Shown here piece by piece: positions 8,167-15,672 of a DNA stretch of 64,000 nt. This DNA is from Nitratireductor thuwali (GTDB lineage: Bacteria > Pseudomonadota > Alphaproteobacteria > Rhizobiales > Rhizobiaceae), in contig NZ_CP030942.1 of the NCBI RefSeq assembly GCF_036621415.1, forward strand, positions 166,501 through 230,500. The letters run 5' to 3'. The notes under the pieces were generated by a model that was not told the DNA's origin, did not search any database, and saw only the letters and a list, made by a program, of their open reading frames with translations. Made by a program: the position numbers and the translations under genes. How positions within the stretch are numbered: position 1 is the first letter of the stretch; each line of letters begins with the position of its first letter.

Positions 8167-8496
8167 ATGCAGCGCATGGGAATGGTCATCGGCCTGAAGC
8201 CCGAAAAGGTCGAGGAATACAAACGCCTGCACGCCGAGGTGTGGCCGGACGTCCTTGCCATGATCTCGGCCTGCAACATCCGCAACTATTCGATCTTCCT
8301 GAAGGAGCCGGAGAACCTCTTGTTCGGCTACTGGGAGTATCACGGCACCGATTTCGCCGCCGACGCGGCGAAGATGGCGGCCGATCCGACCACGCAGAAA
8401 TGGTGGGATGTGTGCATGCCCTGCCAGGAGCCGCTCGGAACACGGGGCGAAGGCGAGTGGTGGGCGATGATGGAGGAGGTTTTCCATCATGATTGA
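8167..8496 (+). CDS. L-rhamnose mutarotase-family protein (RhaM/RhaU type)
   Basis: 109 residues, close to the family norm of about 104. Conserved elements are EEYKRLHAEVWPDV with Tyr18 and His22 (the catalytic pair in the family), NYSIFL, NLLFGYWEYHG and the WW pair near residue 79. It interconverts anomers of a 6-deoxy sugar in the cytoplasm. In this cluster L-fucose is as plausible a substrate as L-rhamnose. It overlaps the next gene by 8 bases, and GGAGGAGG near its 3' end serves that gene as ribosome site. Confidence 0.85.
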   Translation: MQRMGMVIGLKPEKVEEYKRLHAEVWPDVLAMISACNIRNYSIFLKEPENLLFGYWEYHGTDFAADAAKMAADPTTQKWWDVCMPCQEPLGTRGEGEWWAMMEEVFHHD

Positions 8497-9559
8497 GTTC
8501 GACCCTTCAAGCCTCACCCAATCCTGGCCCCTGCCTTCCAGGCCGCGCCCGATCGTCACCTTCGGTGCCGGCTCCATCGTCGGCGACGCGCATTTTCCGG
8601 CCTATCGCAAGGCCGGATTTCCCATTGCCGGACTCTACGACCCGGACCGGGAAAAGGCGGAGAAACTGGCCGCCGAATGGGGCGTGAGGGCGTTCGGCAG
8701 TATCGAGGAGGCGGCGGCGGTCGAAGGCGCCATGTTCGACCTTGCCACGCCGCCCTCGCGCCATGCCGAAGTTCTGTCCGCGCTGCCCGACGGCGCGGCG
8801 GCGCTGATCCAGAAACCGATGGGCAGCGACCTCAACGAGGCGACGCATATCCTCGCCCTTTGCCGCCAGAAGAAGCTGGTGGCGGCGGTCAACTTCCAGC
8901 TCCGCTTCGCGCCCATGATGCTGGCCCTGAAGGACGCCATCGCGAAGGGCCATCTGGGCGAGGTCGTCGACTTCGACGCGTGGCTGGCGCTCGCAACGCC
9001 CTGGCAGCTCTGGCCTTTCCTCAAGGGCCTGCCGCGCATCGAGATCGCCATGCATTCGATCCATTATCTTGACCTGATCCGCCAGATCCTGGGCGATCCG
9101 CAGGGCGTTCACGCAAAGACGCTCGGCCATCCGAACCACGATGTGGCGCAGACCCGCACCAGCGCGATCCTCGACTATGGCGACAAGGTACGCTGCGCGC
9201 TGTCGGTCAATCACGACCACGACTTCGGACGCAAATACCAGGCCTGCGAGTTTCGCATCTGCGGCACGAAGGGGGCGGCCTATCTCAAGCTCGGCGTCAA
9301 TCTCGACTATCCGCGCGGCGAGCCCGATATTCTGGAGATCCGTCCCGCCGGCGGCGCGGACTGGGTGAACGTGCCGCTGGAAGGCACCTGGTTTCCCGAT
9401 GCCTTTGCCGGCCGCATGGCCAATCTCCAGCGCTTTGCCGGCGGCGAGGACGATGCCCTGGTCAGCTCCGTCGAGGATGCCTGGAACACGATGGCGCTGG
9501 TCGAGGCCGCCTATCGCTCCAGCGCCGCGCCGGCCACACCCCTGCCACGGAGGCCCTGA
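8489..9559 (+). CDS. Gfo/Idh/MocA-family oxidoreductase
   Basis: 356 residues. The N-terminal Rossmann domain starts [20 protein letters not shown] (about residues 22-41). The usual EKP motif reads QKPMG near residue 109. The C-terminal alpha/beta domain includes [14 protein letters not shown]. Such enzymes oxidise sugars or inositols with NAD(P). Only one SDR is present in the operon, and no separate sugar 1-dehydrogenase is evident, so this protein is a candidate for the first oxidation. That is inference. It starts within the mutarotase gene and ends sharing its last base with the MaoC start. Confidence 0.8.
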   Translation: MIEFDPSSLTQSWPLPSRPRPIVTFGAGSIVGDAHFPAYRKAGFPIAGLYDPDREKAEKLAAEWGVRAFGSIEEAAAVEGAMFDLATPPSRHAEVLSALPDGAAALIQKPMGSDLNEATHILALCRQKKLVAAVNFQLRFAPMMLALKDAIAKGHLGEVVDFDAWLALATPWQLWPFLKGLPRIEIAMHSIHYLDLIRQILGDPQGVHAKTLGHPNHDVAQTRTSAILDYGDKVRCALSVNHDHDFGRKYQACEFRICGTKGAAYLKLGVNLDYPRGEPDILEIRPAGGADWVNVPLEGTWFPDAFAGRMANLQRFAGGEDDALVSSVEDAWNTMALVEAAYRSSAAPATPLPRRP

Positions 9560-10011
9560 TGGAAATCACCACCTATTTCGAAGACTACGAGATCGGCTCC
9601 GGGCGCACGAGCTTCGGCCGCACGATCACCGAGACCGACTTCGTGGTGCATGCCGGCCATACGGGCGACTTCTTCCCGCATCACATGGATGCGGAGTTCA
9701 TGAAGAAGTCCGAGTTCGGCGGGCGCATCGCCCACGGCACGATGGTCTTCGCCATCGGCATCGGGCTGACCGCGAACGTCATCAACCCAGTCTCGTTCTC
9801 CTACGGCTATGACCGGCTGCGCTTCGTCAAGCCGGTCTTTATCGGCGATACGATCCGCACCCGCACCACGATCGTGGAAAAGCGCGACGACCCCAAGCGC
9901 CCCGACATGGGCCGTGTCGTGGAGCGCTGCGAGGTGCTGAACCAGAAGGACGAAGTGGTGCTGGCCGCCGATCACCTTTACATCGTCGAACGCCGCAAAA
10001 CCAAGTCATGA
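9559..10011 (+). CDS. MaoC-family (hot-dog fold) hydratase/dehydratase-like protein
   Basis: 150 residues, a single hot-dog domain. The active-site stretch [16 protein letters not shown] carries Asp37 and His42, equivalent to the Asp/His pair of R-specific enoyl hydratases, followed by [14 protein letters not shown]. It would hydrate or dehydrate an acyl or acid intermediate in the cytoplasm. It is not part of the textbook L-fucose route, so its presence hints at a branch or a different substrate. Its start codon overlaps the stop of the preceding oxidoreductase gene. Confidence 0.8.
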   Translation: MEITTYFEDYEIGSGRTSFGRTITETDFVVHAGHTGDFFPHHMDAEFMKKSEFGGRIAHGTMVFAIGIGLTANVINPVSFSYGYDRLRFVKPVFIGDTIRTRTTIVEKRDDPKRPDMGRVVERCEVLNQKDEVVLAADHLYIVERRKTKS

Positions 10012-10025
10012 GATAGGGGCCTTCC

Positions 10026-10754
10026 ATGTACCTTGAGAACAAGACCGTACTGATCACCGCCGCCGCGCAAGGCATCGGCCGGGCGAGCGCGCTCGCCTTC
10101 GCGCGCGCCGGGGCCAAGGTGATCGCCACCGACGTGAACGAGAAGGTGCTGGCCGAGCTGGACGGCGAGAAGAACATCACGACGGCCAGGCTGGACGTGC
10201 TCGACAATGATGCGGTGAGGAAGCTGGTCGCCGAGATCGGCGCGGTCGACGTGCTGTTCAACTGCGCCGGTGTGGTGCATGGCGGCTCGATCCTCGAAAT
10301 GAAGGACAGCGATCTGGAATTCGCCTTCGACCTCAACGTGAAGGCGATGATACGCACCATCCGCGCCGTGCTCCCCGGCATGCTCGATCGCGGCGACGGG
10401 GCGATCATCAACATGTCCTCCGTCGCCTCCAGCATGAAGGGCGTGCCAAACCGTTTCGCCTACGGAACGACCAAGGCGGCGGTGCTGGGCCTGACCAAGG
10501 CGGTCGCCGCCGACTATGTCGCCAAGGGCATCCGCTGCAACGCCATCTGCCCCGGCACGGTGGACAGCCCCTCCCTGCAGGACCGCCTCAGGGAGACCGG
10601 CGACTATGACGCCGCGCGCAAGGCCTTCATCGCCCGCCAGCCCATCGGCCGCCTCGGCACGGCGGAGGAGATCGCCGACCTTGCGGTCTATCTCGCCGGC
10701 GCCACCTACACGACCGGCCAAGCCTACGCCATCGACGGCGGCTGGACCATCTGA
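10026..10754 (+). CDS. SDR-family dehydrogenase, probable 2-keto-3-deoxy-L-fuconate dehydrogenase
   Basis: 242 residues. The cofactor motif TAAAQGIG is at 11-18, NCAG at 79-82, Ser132, and the YxxxK pair Tyr146/Lys150 (YGTTK). The C-terminus AIDGGWTI is classical for this group. Sequence style and position beside an FAH hydrolase and L-fuconate dehydratase suggest oxidation of 2-keto-3-deoxy-L-fuconate to the 2,4-diketo acid. A general 3-hydroxyacyl or sugar dehydrogenase is the alternative. The gene follows MaoC by 14 bases and is followed by a repeat unit before the hydrolase gene. Confidence 0.8.
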   Translation: MYLENKTVLITAAAQGIGRASALAFARAGAKVIATDVNEKVLAELDGEKNITTARLDVLDNDAVRKLVAEIGAVDVLFNCAGVVHGGSILEMKDSDLEFAFDLNVKAMIRTIRAVLPGMLDRGDGAIINMSSVASSMKGVPNRFAYGTTKAAVLGLTKAVAADYVAKGIRCNAICPGTVDSPSLQDRLRETGDYDAARKAFIARQPIGRLGTAEEIADLAVYLAGATYTTGQAYAIDGGWTI

Positions 10755-10760
10755 CATCTC

Positions 10761-10815
10761 GATTTTACGCAATTCCGGACGGAAAACCGGTTTCCACTTT
10801 TCCTGCAATTGCTCC
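10761..10815. repeat. Intergenic repeat, GCAATTCC type, copy 1
   Basis: A 55-base unit beginning GATTTTACGCAATTCCGG, containing ACCGGTTTCCACTTTTCC and ending CAATTGCTC. GGAAAA and TTTTCC can pair, as can the outer GCAATT and AATTGC. A near-identical unit is at 14933-14988. It lies between the SDR and FAH genes, ending just before the FAH ribosome site. Confidence 0.75.
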
Positions 10816-10829
10816 AGAGGACACAAATC

Positions 10830-11675
10830 ATGAAGCTAGTACGTTACGGCGCGCCGGGCGCGGAAAAGCCCGGCCTGATCGACGCAGACGGTAATGTCCG
10901 CGATCTCTCAGGCAAGATCGACGACGTGGCGGGTGCCGCCATCGCTCCCGAAAGCCTTATAGCTCTTTCGTCGCTGGACGCGGCAGCGCTGCCGCTGGTG
11001 GAAGGCAACCCGCGCCTTGGCCCCTGCGTCGCCGGCACCGGCAAGTTCATCTGCATCGGCCTCAACTATGCCGACCACGCCGAGGAATCCGGCCTGGCCG
11101 TGCCGCCGGAGCCGGTCATTTTCATGAAGGCCACCTCCGCCATCTGCGGGCCGAACGACAACCTCGTCATCCCGCGCGGCTCGGAAAAGACGGACTGGGA
11201 AGTGGAGCTCGGCGTCGTCATCGGCAAGACAGCCAAATATGTGAGCGAGGAAGAGGCGCTGGACTACGTAGCCGGCTATTGCACGGTGCACGACGTTTCC
11301 GAGCGCGCCTTCCAGATCGAGCATCAGGGCCAGTGGACCAAGGGCAAGTCGGCCGACACGTTCGGCCCGACCGGCCCCTGGCTGGTGACGAAGGACGAGG
11401 TGGCCGACCCGCAGAACCTGCCCATGTGGCTGAAGGTCAATGGCCAGACCATGCAGGACGGCACCACCGGCACCATGGTCTACGGCGTGGCGCATCTGGT
11501 CTCCTACCTTTCGCGCTTCATGTCGCTGCAGCCGGGCGACATCATCTCCACCGGCACGCCGCCCGGCGTCGGCATGGGTCAAAAGCCGCCGCGCTATCTG
11601 AAGCCCGGCGACGTGGTCGAACTCGGCATCGAGGGGCTCGGCGTGCAGAAGCAGACCTGCGTCGCGGATAGGTAG
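10830..11675 (+). CDS. Fumarylacetoacetate hydrolase-family protein, probable 2,4-diketo-3-deoxy-L-fuconate hydrolase
   Basis: 281 residues from ATG 10830, with AGAGG 9 bases upstream. FAH-fold features: CIGLNYADHAEESG, the metal-binding WEVELGVVIG with two Glu, the VHDVSER Asp, and the late STGTPPGVGMG loop. Members are often labelled ureidoglycolate lyase by similarity. Here the neighbours favour C-C hydrolysis of the 2,4-diketo acid to pyruvate and lactate, the last step of the non-phosphorylating route. It is flanked by a GCAATTCC repeat upstream and a large palindromic repeat downstream. Confidence 0.82.
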   Translation: MKLVRYGAPGAEKPGLIDADGNVRDLSGKIDDVAGAAIAPESLIALSSLDAAALPLVEGNPRLGPCVAGTGKFICIGLNYADHAEESGLAVPPEPVIFMKATSAICGPNDNLVIPRGSEKTDWEVELGVVIGKTAKYVSEEEALDYVAGYCTVHDVSERAFQIEHQGQWTKGKSADTFGPTGPWLVTKDEVADPQNLPMWLKVNGQTMQDGTTGTMVYGVAHLVSYLSRFMSLQPGDIISTGTPPGVGMGQKPPRYLKPGDVVELGIEGLGVQKQTCVADR

Positions 11676-11710
11676 CTCTACAGTTGCGATTGACCGCTTC
11701 GGCCTTCACA

Positions 11711-11857
11711 CCCCCCTCTGCCCTGCCGGGCATCTCCCCCTCAAGGGGGGAGATTGGCTGTCATTGTCGATTTCGCCAATCTCGAAGAAGAAGAGAAACA
11801 TTGATGAAGAGATGATCTCCCCCCTTGAGGGGGAGATGTCCGGCAGGACAGAGGGGG
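11711..11857. repeat. Palindromic intergenic element A (RIME-like)
   Basis: Arms of 44 bases (11711-11754 and 11814-11857) are inverted copies with two substitutions in the CTGCCGG core. Each arm is itself palindromic around CTCCCCCTCAAGGGGGGAG. The interior is AT-rich by local standards. Related units are at 13287-13316, 15476-15626 and partly at 19975-20205. The 276-base gap between the FAH gene and the L-fuconate dehydratase gene holds nothing else recognisable. Confidence 0.8.
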
Positions 11858-11951
11858 GCGCAGAGCGCGGCGGTAAATCGCCACTGCGAACTGCGCATTG
11901 AACCAACGCATCGCGCTTTGCGAAAGCCGATGTCATAAACAGAGACAGCCC

Positions 11952-13229
11952 GTGACCCGCATTACAGACCTGAAAACCCACGATCTGCGGTTTCCCACGT
12001 CCCAATCGCTCGACGGCTCGGACGCGATGAACCCGGATCCCGATTACTCGGCCGCCTATGTCGTCCTGGAAACGGACAGGAAGGGGCTGGAAGGGCACGG
12101 CCTCACCTTCACCATCGGGCGCGGCAACGACATCTGCTGCGCGGCGATCGAGGCCATGCGCCATCTGGTCGTGGGTCTCGATCTCGACTGGGTGAAGGAG
12201 GATCCCGGCCGCTTCTGGCGGCATGTGACGAGCGACAGCCAGCTGCGCTGGATCGGCCCGGACAAGGGCGCGATGCACCTGGCCACCGGCGCGGTCGTCA
12301 ATGCCGTCTGGGACCTGTGGGGCAAGGAAGCGGCCAAGCCAGTCTGGCAGCTCGTCGCGGAAATGACGCCCGAGGAGATCGTCGCCATCGTCGATTTCCG
12401 CTATCTCACCGACGCCATCACCCGCGAGGAGGCGCTTGAAATCCTCAGGCGCGCGGAGCCCGGCAAGGCCGAGCGCATGGCCATCCTCAAGCGCGAGGGC
12501 TATGCCTGCTACACCACGTCCGCCGGCTGGCTGGGCTATGCCGACGACAAGCTGCGCCGGCTCTGCCAGGAAGCCGTCGATGCGGGTTTCAACCATGTGA
12601 AGCTGAAGGTCGGGCGCGATCTGGAAGACGACAAGCGCCGGCTGGCGATCGCCCGCGAGGTGCTCGGCCCCGACCGCCATCTGATGATCGACGCCAATCA
12701 GGTGTGGGAGGTCGACCAGGCGGTTTCATGGCTGAAGGAACTGGCCTTCGCCGAGCCCTTCTTCATCGAGGAGCCGACCAGCCCGGACGACGTGGCCGGC
12801 CATCGGAAAATCCGCCAGGCGGTCGCGCCGATGAAGGTGGCGACCGGCGAGATGTGCCAGAACCGCATCATGTTCAAGCAGTTCATCGCCGAGGGCGCCA
12901 TCGACGTGGTGCAGATCGATTCCTGCCGCATGGGCGGCTTGAACGAGGTGCTGGCGGTGCTGCTGATGGCGGCGAAATACGACCTGCCGGTCTGGCCGCA
13001 TGCCGGCGGCGTCGGCCTGTGCGAATATGTGCAGCACCTGTCGATGATCGATTACCTGGCTGTCTCGGGCACGAAGGAAGGCCGGGTCATCGAGTATGTC
13101 GACCATCTGCACGAGCACTTCATCGGCCCCTGCCTCATCGAGAACGCGGCCTATATGCCGCCGCGGCTGCCGGGCTTTTCCATCGAGATGAATCCGGCTT
13201 CGATAAAGGCGTATCGGGTGGGCGGGTAG
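11952..13229 (+). CDS. fucD: L-fuconate dehydratase
   Basis: 425 residues from GTG 11952. The segment FPTSQSLDGSDAMNPDPDYS near the N-terminus is characteristic of this family (Xanthomonas FucD, human ENOSF1), and those proteins begin close to this point. An ATG at 11898 would add 18 atypical residues. The catalytic set is complete: K217 and K219 (VKLKVG), D247 (IDANQ), E273 (IEEP), E300 (TGE), D323 (QIDSCR) and H350 (WPHAGG). It removes water from L-fuconate to give 2-keto-3-deoxy-L-fuconate in the cytoplasm. It closes the fucose-type cluster after palindromic element A. Confidence 0.92.
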   Translation: MTRITDLKTHDLRFPTSQSLDGSDAMNPDPDYSAAYVVLETDRKGLEGHGLTFTIGRGNDICCAAIEAMRHLVVGLDLDWVKEDPGRFWRHVTSDSQLRWIGPDKGAMHLATGAVVNAVWDLWGKEAAKPVWQLVAEMTPEEIVAIVDFRYLTDAITREEALEILRRAEPGKAERMAILKREGYACYTTSAGWLGYADDKLRRLCQEAVDAGFNHVKLKVGRDLEDDKRRLAIAREVLGPDRHLMIDANQVWEVDQAVSWLKELAFAEPFFIEEPTSPDDVAGHRKIRQAVAPMKVATGEMCQNRIMFKQFIAEGAIDVVQIDSCRMGGLNEVLAVLLMAAKYDLPVWPHAGGVGLCEYVQHLSMIDYLAVSGTKEGRVIEYVDHLHEHFIGPCLIENAAYMPPRLPGFSIEMNPASIKAYRVGG

Positions 13230-13286
13230 GTTTATCGGGTTTCGGTGTTGGCACTGAGTTGTGATTTACCGCCGCCGCCTGCGTTA

Positions 13287-13316
13287 CCCCCCTCTGCCCT
13301 GCCGGGCAGAGGGGGG
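13287..13316. terminator. Perfect hairpin terminator between convergent fucD and tctA; minimal form of the palindromic element
   Basis: CCCCCCTCTGCCC (13287-13299) pairs perfectly with GGGCAGAGGGGGG (13304-13316) around TGCC. The sequence equals the two outer ends of elements A and B joined without their interior. It lies 57 bases past the fucD stop and 35 past the tctA stop. There is no U tract, so termination is likely Rho-assisted or structural. Confidence 0.6.
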
Positions 13317-13351
13317 TGCGAAGGGGCGCGGCGGCAAACGCGATTATCGCA

Positions 13352-14875
13352 TCAAGGCGAAACCGTCGCATCCTTCCTCGGCCGCAGGAAACGGCCGACG
13401 ATGATCGGTGCCAGGAAGCCGGCGATGGCGAGCGCCCAGATGGTGATGGCGATCGGCGAGCCCCAGAGGACCGAGTAATCGCCGTCCGAGATGGTCAGCG
13501 CGCGGCGCATGCTCTTCTCCATGATGTTGCCGAGCAGGATGCCGAGAATGACCGGCACCAGCGGCACGTCGAGCTTGCGCAGGAGATAGCCGCCCACGCC
13601 GAAGCCGATCATCAGCAGGAGATCGAAGGTCGAGCCCGTCAGGCCGTATATGCCGACGAAGGCGATCATCGCCACGGCGGGCATGAGATATTTCGTCGGC
13701 ACCTGCAGCACCCGCACGAACAGGCCGACCATCGGGACGTTGAGCAGGAGCAGCATGATGTTGCCGATGAACAGCGCGGCGATGAGGCCCCACACCACAT
13801 CCGGCTGCTGCGTGAAGAGCAGCGGCCCCGGCGTGATGTTGAGCGCCATCAGCATGGCCAGCAGCACGGCGGTGGTGCCCGAGCCGGGCACGCCCAGCGC
13901 CAGCATGGGCACGAGCGCGCCGCCGGCTGCCGCGTTGTTGCCGGCCTCCGGTGCCGCGACGCCGCGCGGGTCCCCCTTGCCGAAAGTGCCTTCCTTGTCG
14001 CTCAGGCGCTTCTCGATCGTGTAGGACACGAAGGAGCCCAGCGAGGCGCCCGCTCCCGGCAGGACGCCGGAAACGAAGCCGATCACCGTGCTGCGCGCCA
14101 TCGTGCCGGTGGTCTTTTTCAGCATCGAGAGCGGTGCCGTGATGCGGCTGAGCTTGGTCGTCGAGGCCTCCGGCGCTTCCCCCTTGGCATGTTCGAGGAA
14201 CAGCAGCACCTCGGAGATGGCGAACAGGCCGACGATGGCGATCAGGAAGTCTATGCCTTCGTAGAGATGAATCTCGCCGAAGGTCAGCCGCGGCACCCCG
14301 GTCTGGTGATCGACGCCGACCATGGCAATGCCGAGGCCGAGGGCCGCGGCGATCACCGCCTTTGCCTGGTTGCGCGCGGCAATGCCGCCGAGCGTCGCGA
14401 AGGCCAGGGTGAAGAGCGCGAAATATTCGGCCGGACCGAACAGGAGCGCGACCTTGACCAGTTGCGGTGCCAGGAAGACGAGGCCCCATGTGGCGAAGAA
14501 GGCGCCGACGAAGGAAGCGATGCCCGACAGCGCCAGCGCCTCGCCGGCCTGCCCCTTCTTGGTCATCGGATAGCCGTCGAGCGTGGTCATCAGCGCCGGC
14601 TCGTCGCCCGGGATATTGAGCAGGATGGAGGAGATGCGCCCGCCATACATCGCGCCGTAATAGACCGAGGTCAGAAGGATCAGCGCCGGCGTGGCCGGCA
14701 GCCCGAGCGTGAAGGCGAGCGGAATGAGGATGGCCACGCCGTTGGAGGGGCCGAGCCCCGGCAGCGCGCCGATGATGGTGCCCAGAAAGCAGCCGAGGAG
14801 CGCCAGCCCGAGATTCTGCCAGGTCAGCGCGACGGCGAAACCGTCTGCAAGGCTTGCGAGAACGTCCATGTCCAA
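13352..14875 (-). CDS. tctA: Tripartite tricarboxylate transporter, large permease subunit TctA
   Basis: 507 residues with about twelve membrane segments. Family signatures are GALPGLGPSNGVAILIPLAF near residues 41-60, VYYGAMYGGRISSILLNIPG near 71-90, and a second PGAGASLGSFVSY loop in the mid-part. With TctB it forms the inner-membrane carrier driven by ion gradient; TctC delivers the carboxylate. AGGAG lies just before ATG 14875. It is the last gene of tctC-tctB-tctA, separated from tctB by a repeat and a hairpin. Substrate unknown (citrate-like acids are the family norm). Confidence 0.93.
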   Translation of the reverse strand: MDMDVLASLADGFAVALTWQNLGLALLGCFLGTIIGALPGLGPSNGVAILIPLAFTLGLPATPALILLTSVYYGAMYGGRISSILLNIPGDEPALMTTLDGYPMTKKGQAGEALALSGIASFVGAFFATWGLVFLAPQLVKVALLFGPAEYFALFTLAFATLGGIAARNQAKAVIAAALGLGIAMVGVDHQTGVPRLTFGEIHLYEGIDFLIAIVGLFAISEVLLFLEHAKGEAPEASTTKLSRITAPLSMLKKTTGTMARSTVIGFVSGVLPGAGASLGSFVSYTIEKRLSDKEGTFGKGDPRGVAAPEAGNNAAAGGALVPMLALGVPGSGTTAVLLAMLMALNITPGPLLFTQQPDVVWGLIAALFIGNIMLLLLNVPMVGLFVRVLQVPTKYLMPAVAMIAFVGIYGLTGSTFDLLLMIGFGVGGYLLRKLDVPLVPVILGILLGNIMEKSMRRALTISDGDYSVLWGSPIAITIWALAIAGFLAPIIVGRFLRPRKDATVSP

Positions 14876-14883
14876 TCTCCTGC

Positions 14884-14926
14884 TTAGATCGGTTCACCGT
14901 TTCACGGAACCGGTGAACCGATCTAA
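14884..14926 (-). promoter_or_regulatory. Long hairpin in the tctA leader
   Basis: TTAGATCGGTTCACCG (14884-14899) and CGGTGAACCGATCTAA (14911-14926) form a perfect 16-bp stem with an 11-base loop. On the minus strand it ends about 8 bases before the tctA start, right beside the ribosome site. It could modulate tctA translation or processing, or be a repeat-derived palindrome. No U tract follows. Confidence 0.65.
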
Positions 14927-14932
14927 CTATTT

Positions 14933-14988
14933 GATTTTACGCAATTCCGGGTGGAAAACCGGTTTCCACTTTTCCTGGAATTGCTCTA
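14933..14988. repeat. Intergenic repeat, GCAATTCC type, copy 2
   Basis: Same unit as at 10761-10815 with few changes: GATTTTACGCAATTCCGG, then GTGGAAAACCGGTTTCCACT, then TTTTCCTGGAATTGCTC. Here GCAATTCC and GGAATTGC, and GTGGAAA and TTTCCAC, are complementary, giving a compact hairpin. It overlaps the end of tctB by three bases at 14986-14988. Confidence 0.75.
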
Positions 14989-15417
14989 GAAGCCCCAGGG
15001 GCCGATGGCCAGCGACAGTTTCAGGATGAGGCGGAAGACCACGAAGATGCCGAGCGATATGCCGACGCCGGCGATGGCGGCGGCAAGCGGCCTGGCGCCG
15101 AGGCGCCAGCTCAGGAAGCCGGCGGCGAAGGTGGTCGAGATGATGAAGCCGAGCTCCGGCAGGGCGTAGGTGTAGGCGATCATGACGACGACCGCGAAGA
15201 CGATCTCGCCGAACCGTCCGAGCTTCGGCCAGACCGGCTCGGGATCGGGGCGCAGGAGCGTGTAGATCGAACCCAGCGCCAGCACCACGCCGATGAAGAT
15301 GGGGAAGGCCTTCGGTCCCATCGGATCGGATATGAAGCCGACCCTGACCTGGGTCGCGAAATAGATGTAGAGCAGCGCCAGCACCAGGCATGTGCCGCCA
15401 AGAATACGGTCGCTCAT
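14986..15417 (-). CDS. tctB: Tripartite tricarboxylate transporter, small subunit TctB
   Basis: 143 residues from ATG 15417, with a purine-rich GGGAGAGGAAG before it. An upstream in-frame start at 15498 would run into the palindromic repeat and is rejected. Four predicted membrane helices and a central PDPEPVWPKLGR loop match the weakly conserved TctB family. It supports TctA in the inner membrane. The 3' end runs into repeat copy 2; the last residues (AIGPWGF) precede TAG. Confidence 0.85.
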   Translation of the reverse strand: MSDRILGGTCLVLALLYIYFATQVRVGFISDPMGPKAFPIFIGVVLALGSIYTLLRPDPEPVWPKLGRFGEIVFAVVVMIAYTYALPELGFIISTTFAAGFLSWRLGARPLAAAIAGVGISLGIFVVFRLILKLSLAIGPWGF

Positions 15418-15475
15418 CGCTTCCTCTCCCGTTTTTCTGGTTTGTACGGCCGATTGCAAGTCGCGCGCGGTGTTG

Positions 15476-15626
15476 CCCCCCTCTGTCCTGCCGGACATCT
15501 CCCCCTCAAGGGGGGAGATTGGCTATTCGTGACCGGTTTCACCAATCTTTTGAAGAACAAGCGAAACACCGGTGACGGGATAATCTCCCCCCTTGAGGGG
15601 GAGATGCCCGGCAGGGCAGAGGGGGG
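15476..15626. repeat. Palindromic intergenic element B (RIME-like)
   Basis: Arms 15476-15519 and 15583-15626 are inverted copies and closely match element A in both sequence and spacing, while the interior differs. The core of the left arm reads GTCCTGCCGGAC and that of the right arm GCCCGGCAGGGC. It separates tctC from tctB within what should be one operon, so it may act as an mRNA-stabilising or attenuating structure below the binding-protein gene. Confidence 0.8.
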
Positions 15627-15672
15627 TGCAGGGCTCGGCGGGTCTCGCCTAGCCCCTTCGCACCGCCAGAGG

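Noticed and set aside
11898..11951. ATG at 11898 as the fucD start
   Set aside because: The 18 added residues are unlike family N-termini, which begin next to the FPTS segment as from GTG 11952.
13316..14887. Long plus-strand frame opposite tctA
   Set aside because: Low-complexity Arg/His/Glu-rich translation. The minus strand has the clear TctA signatures.
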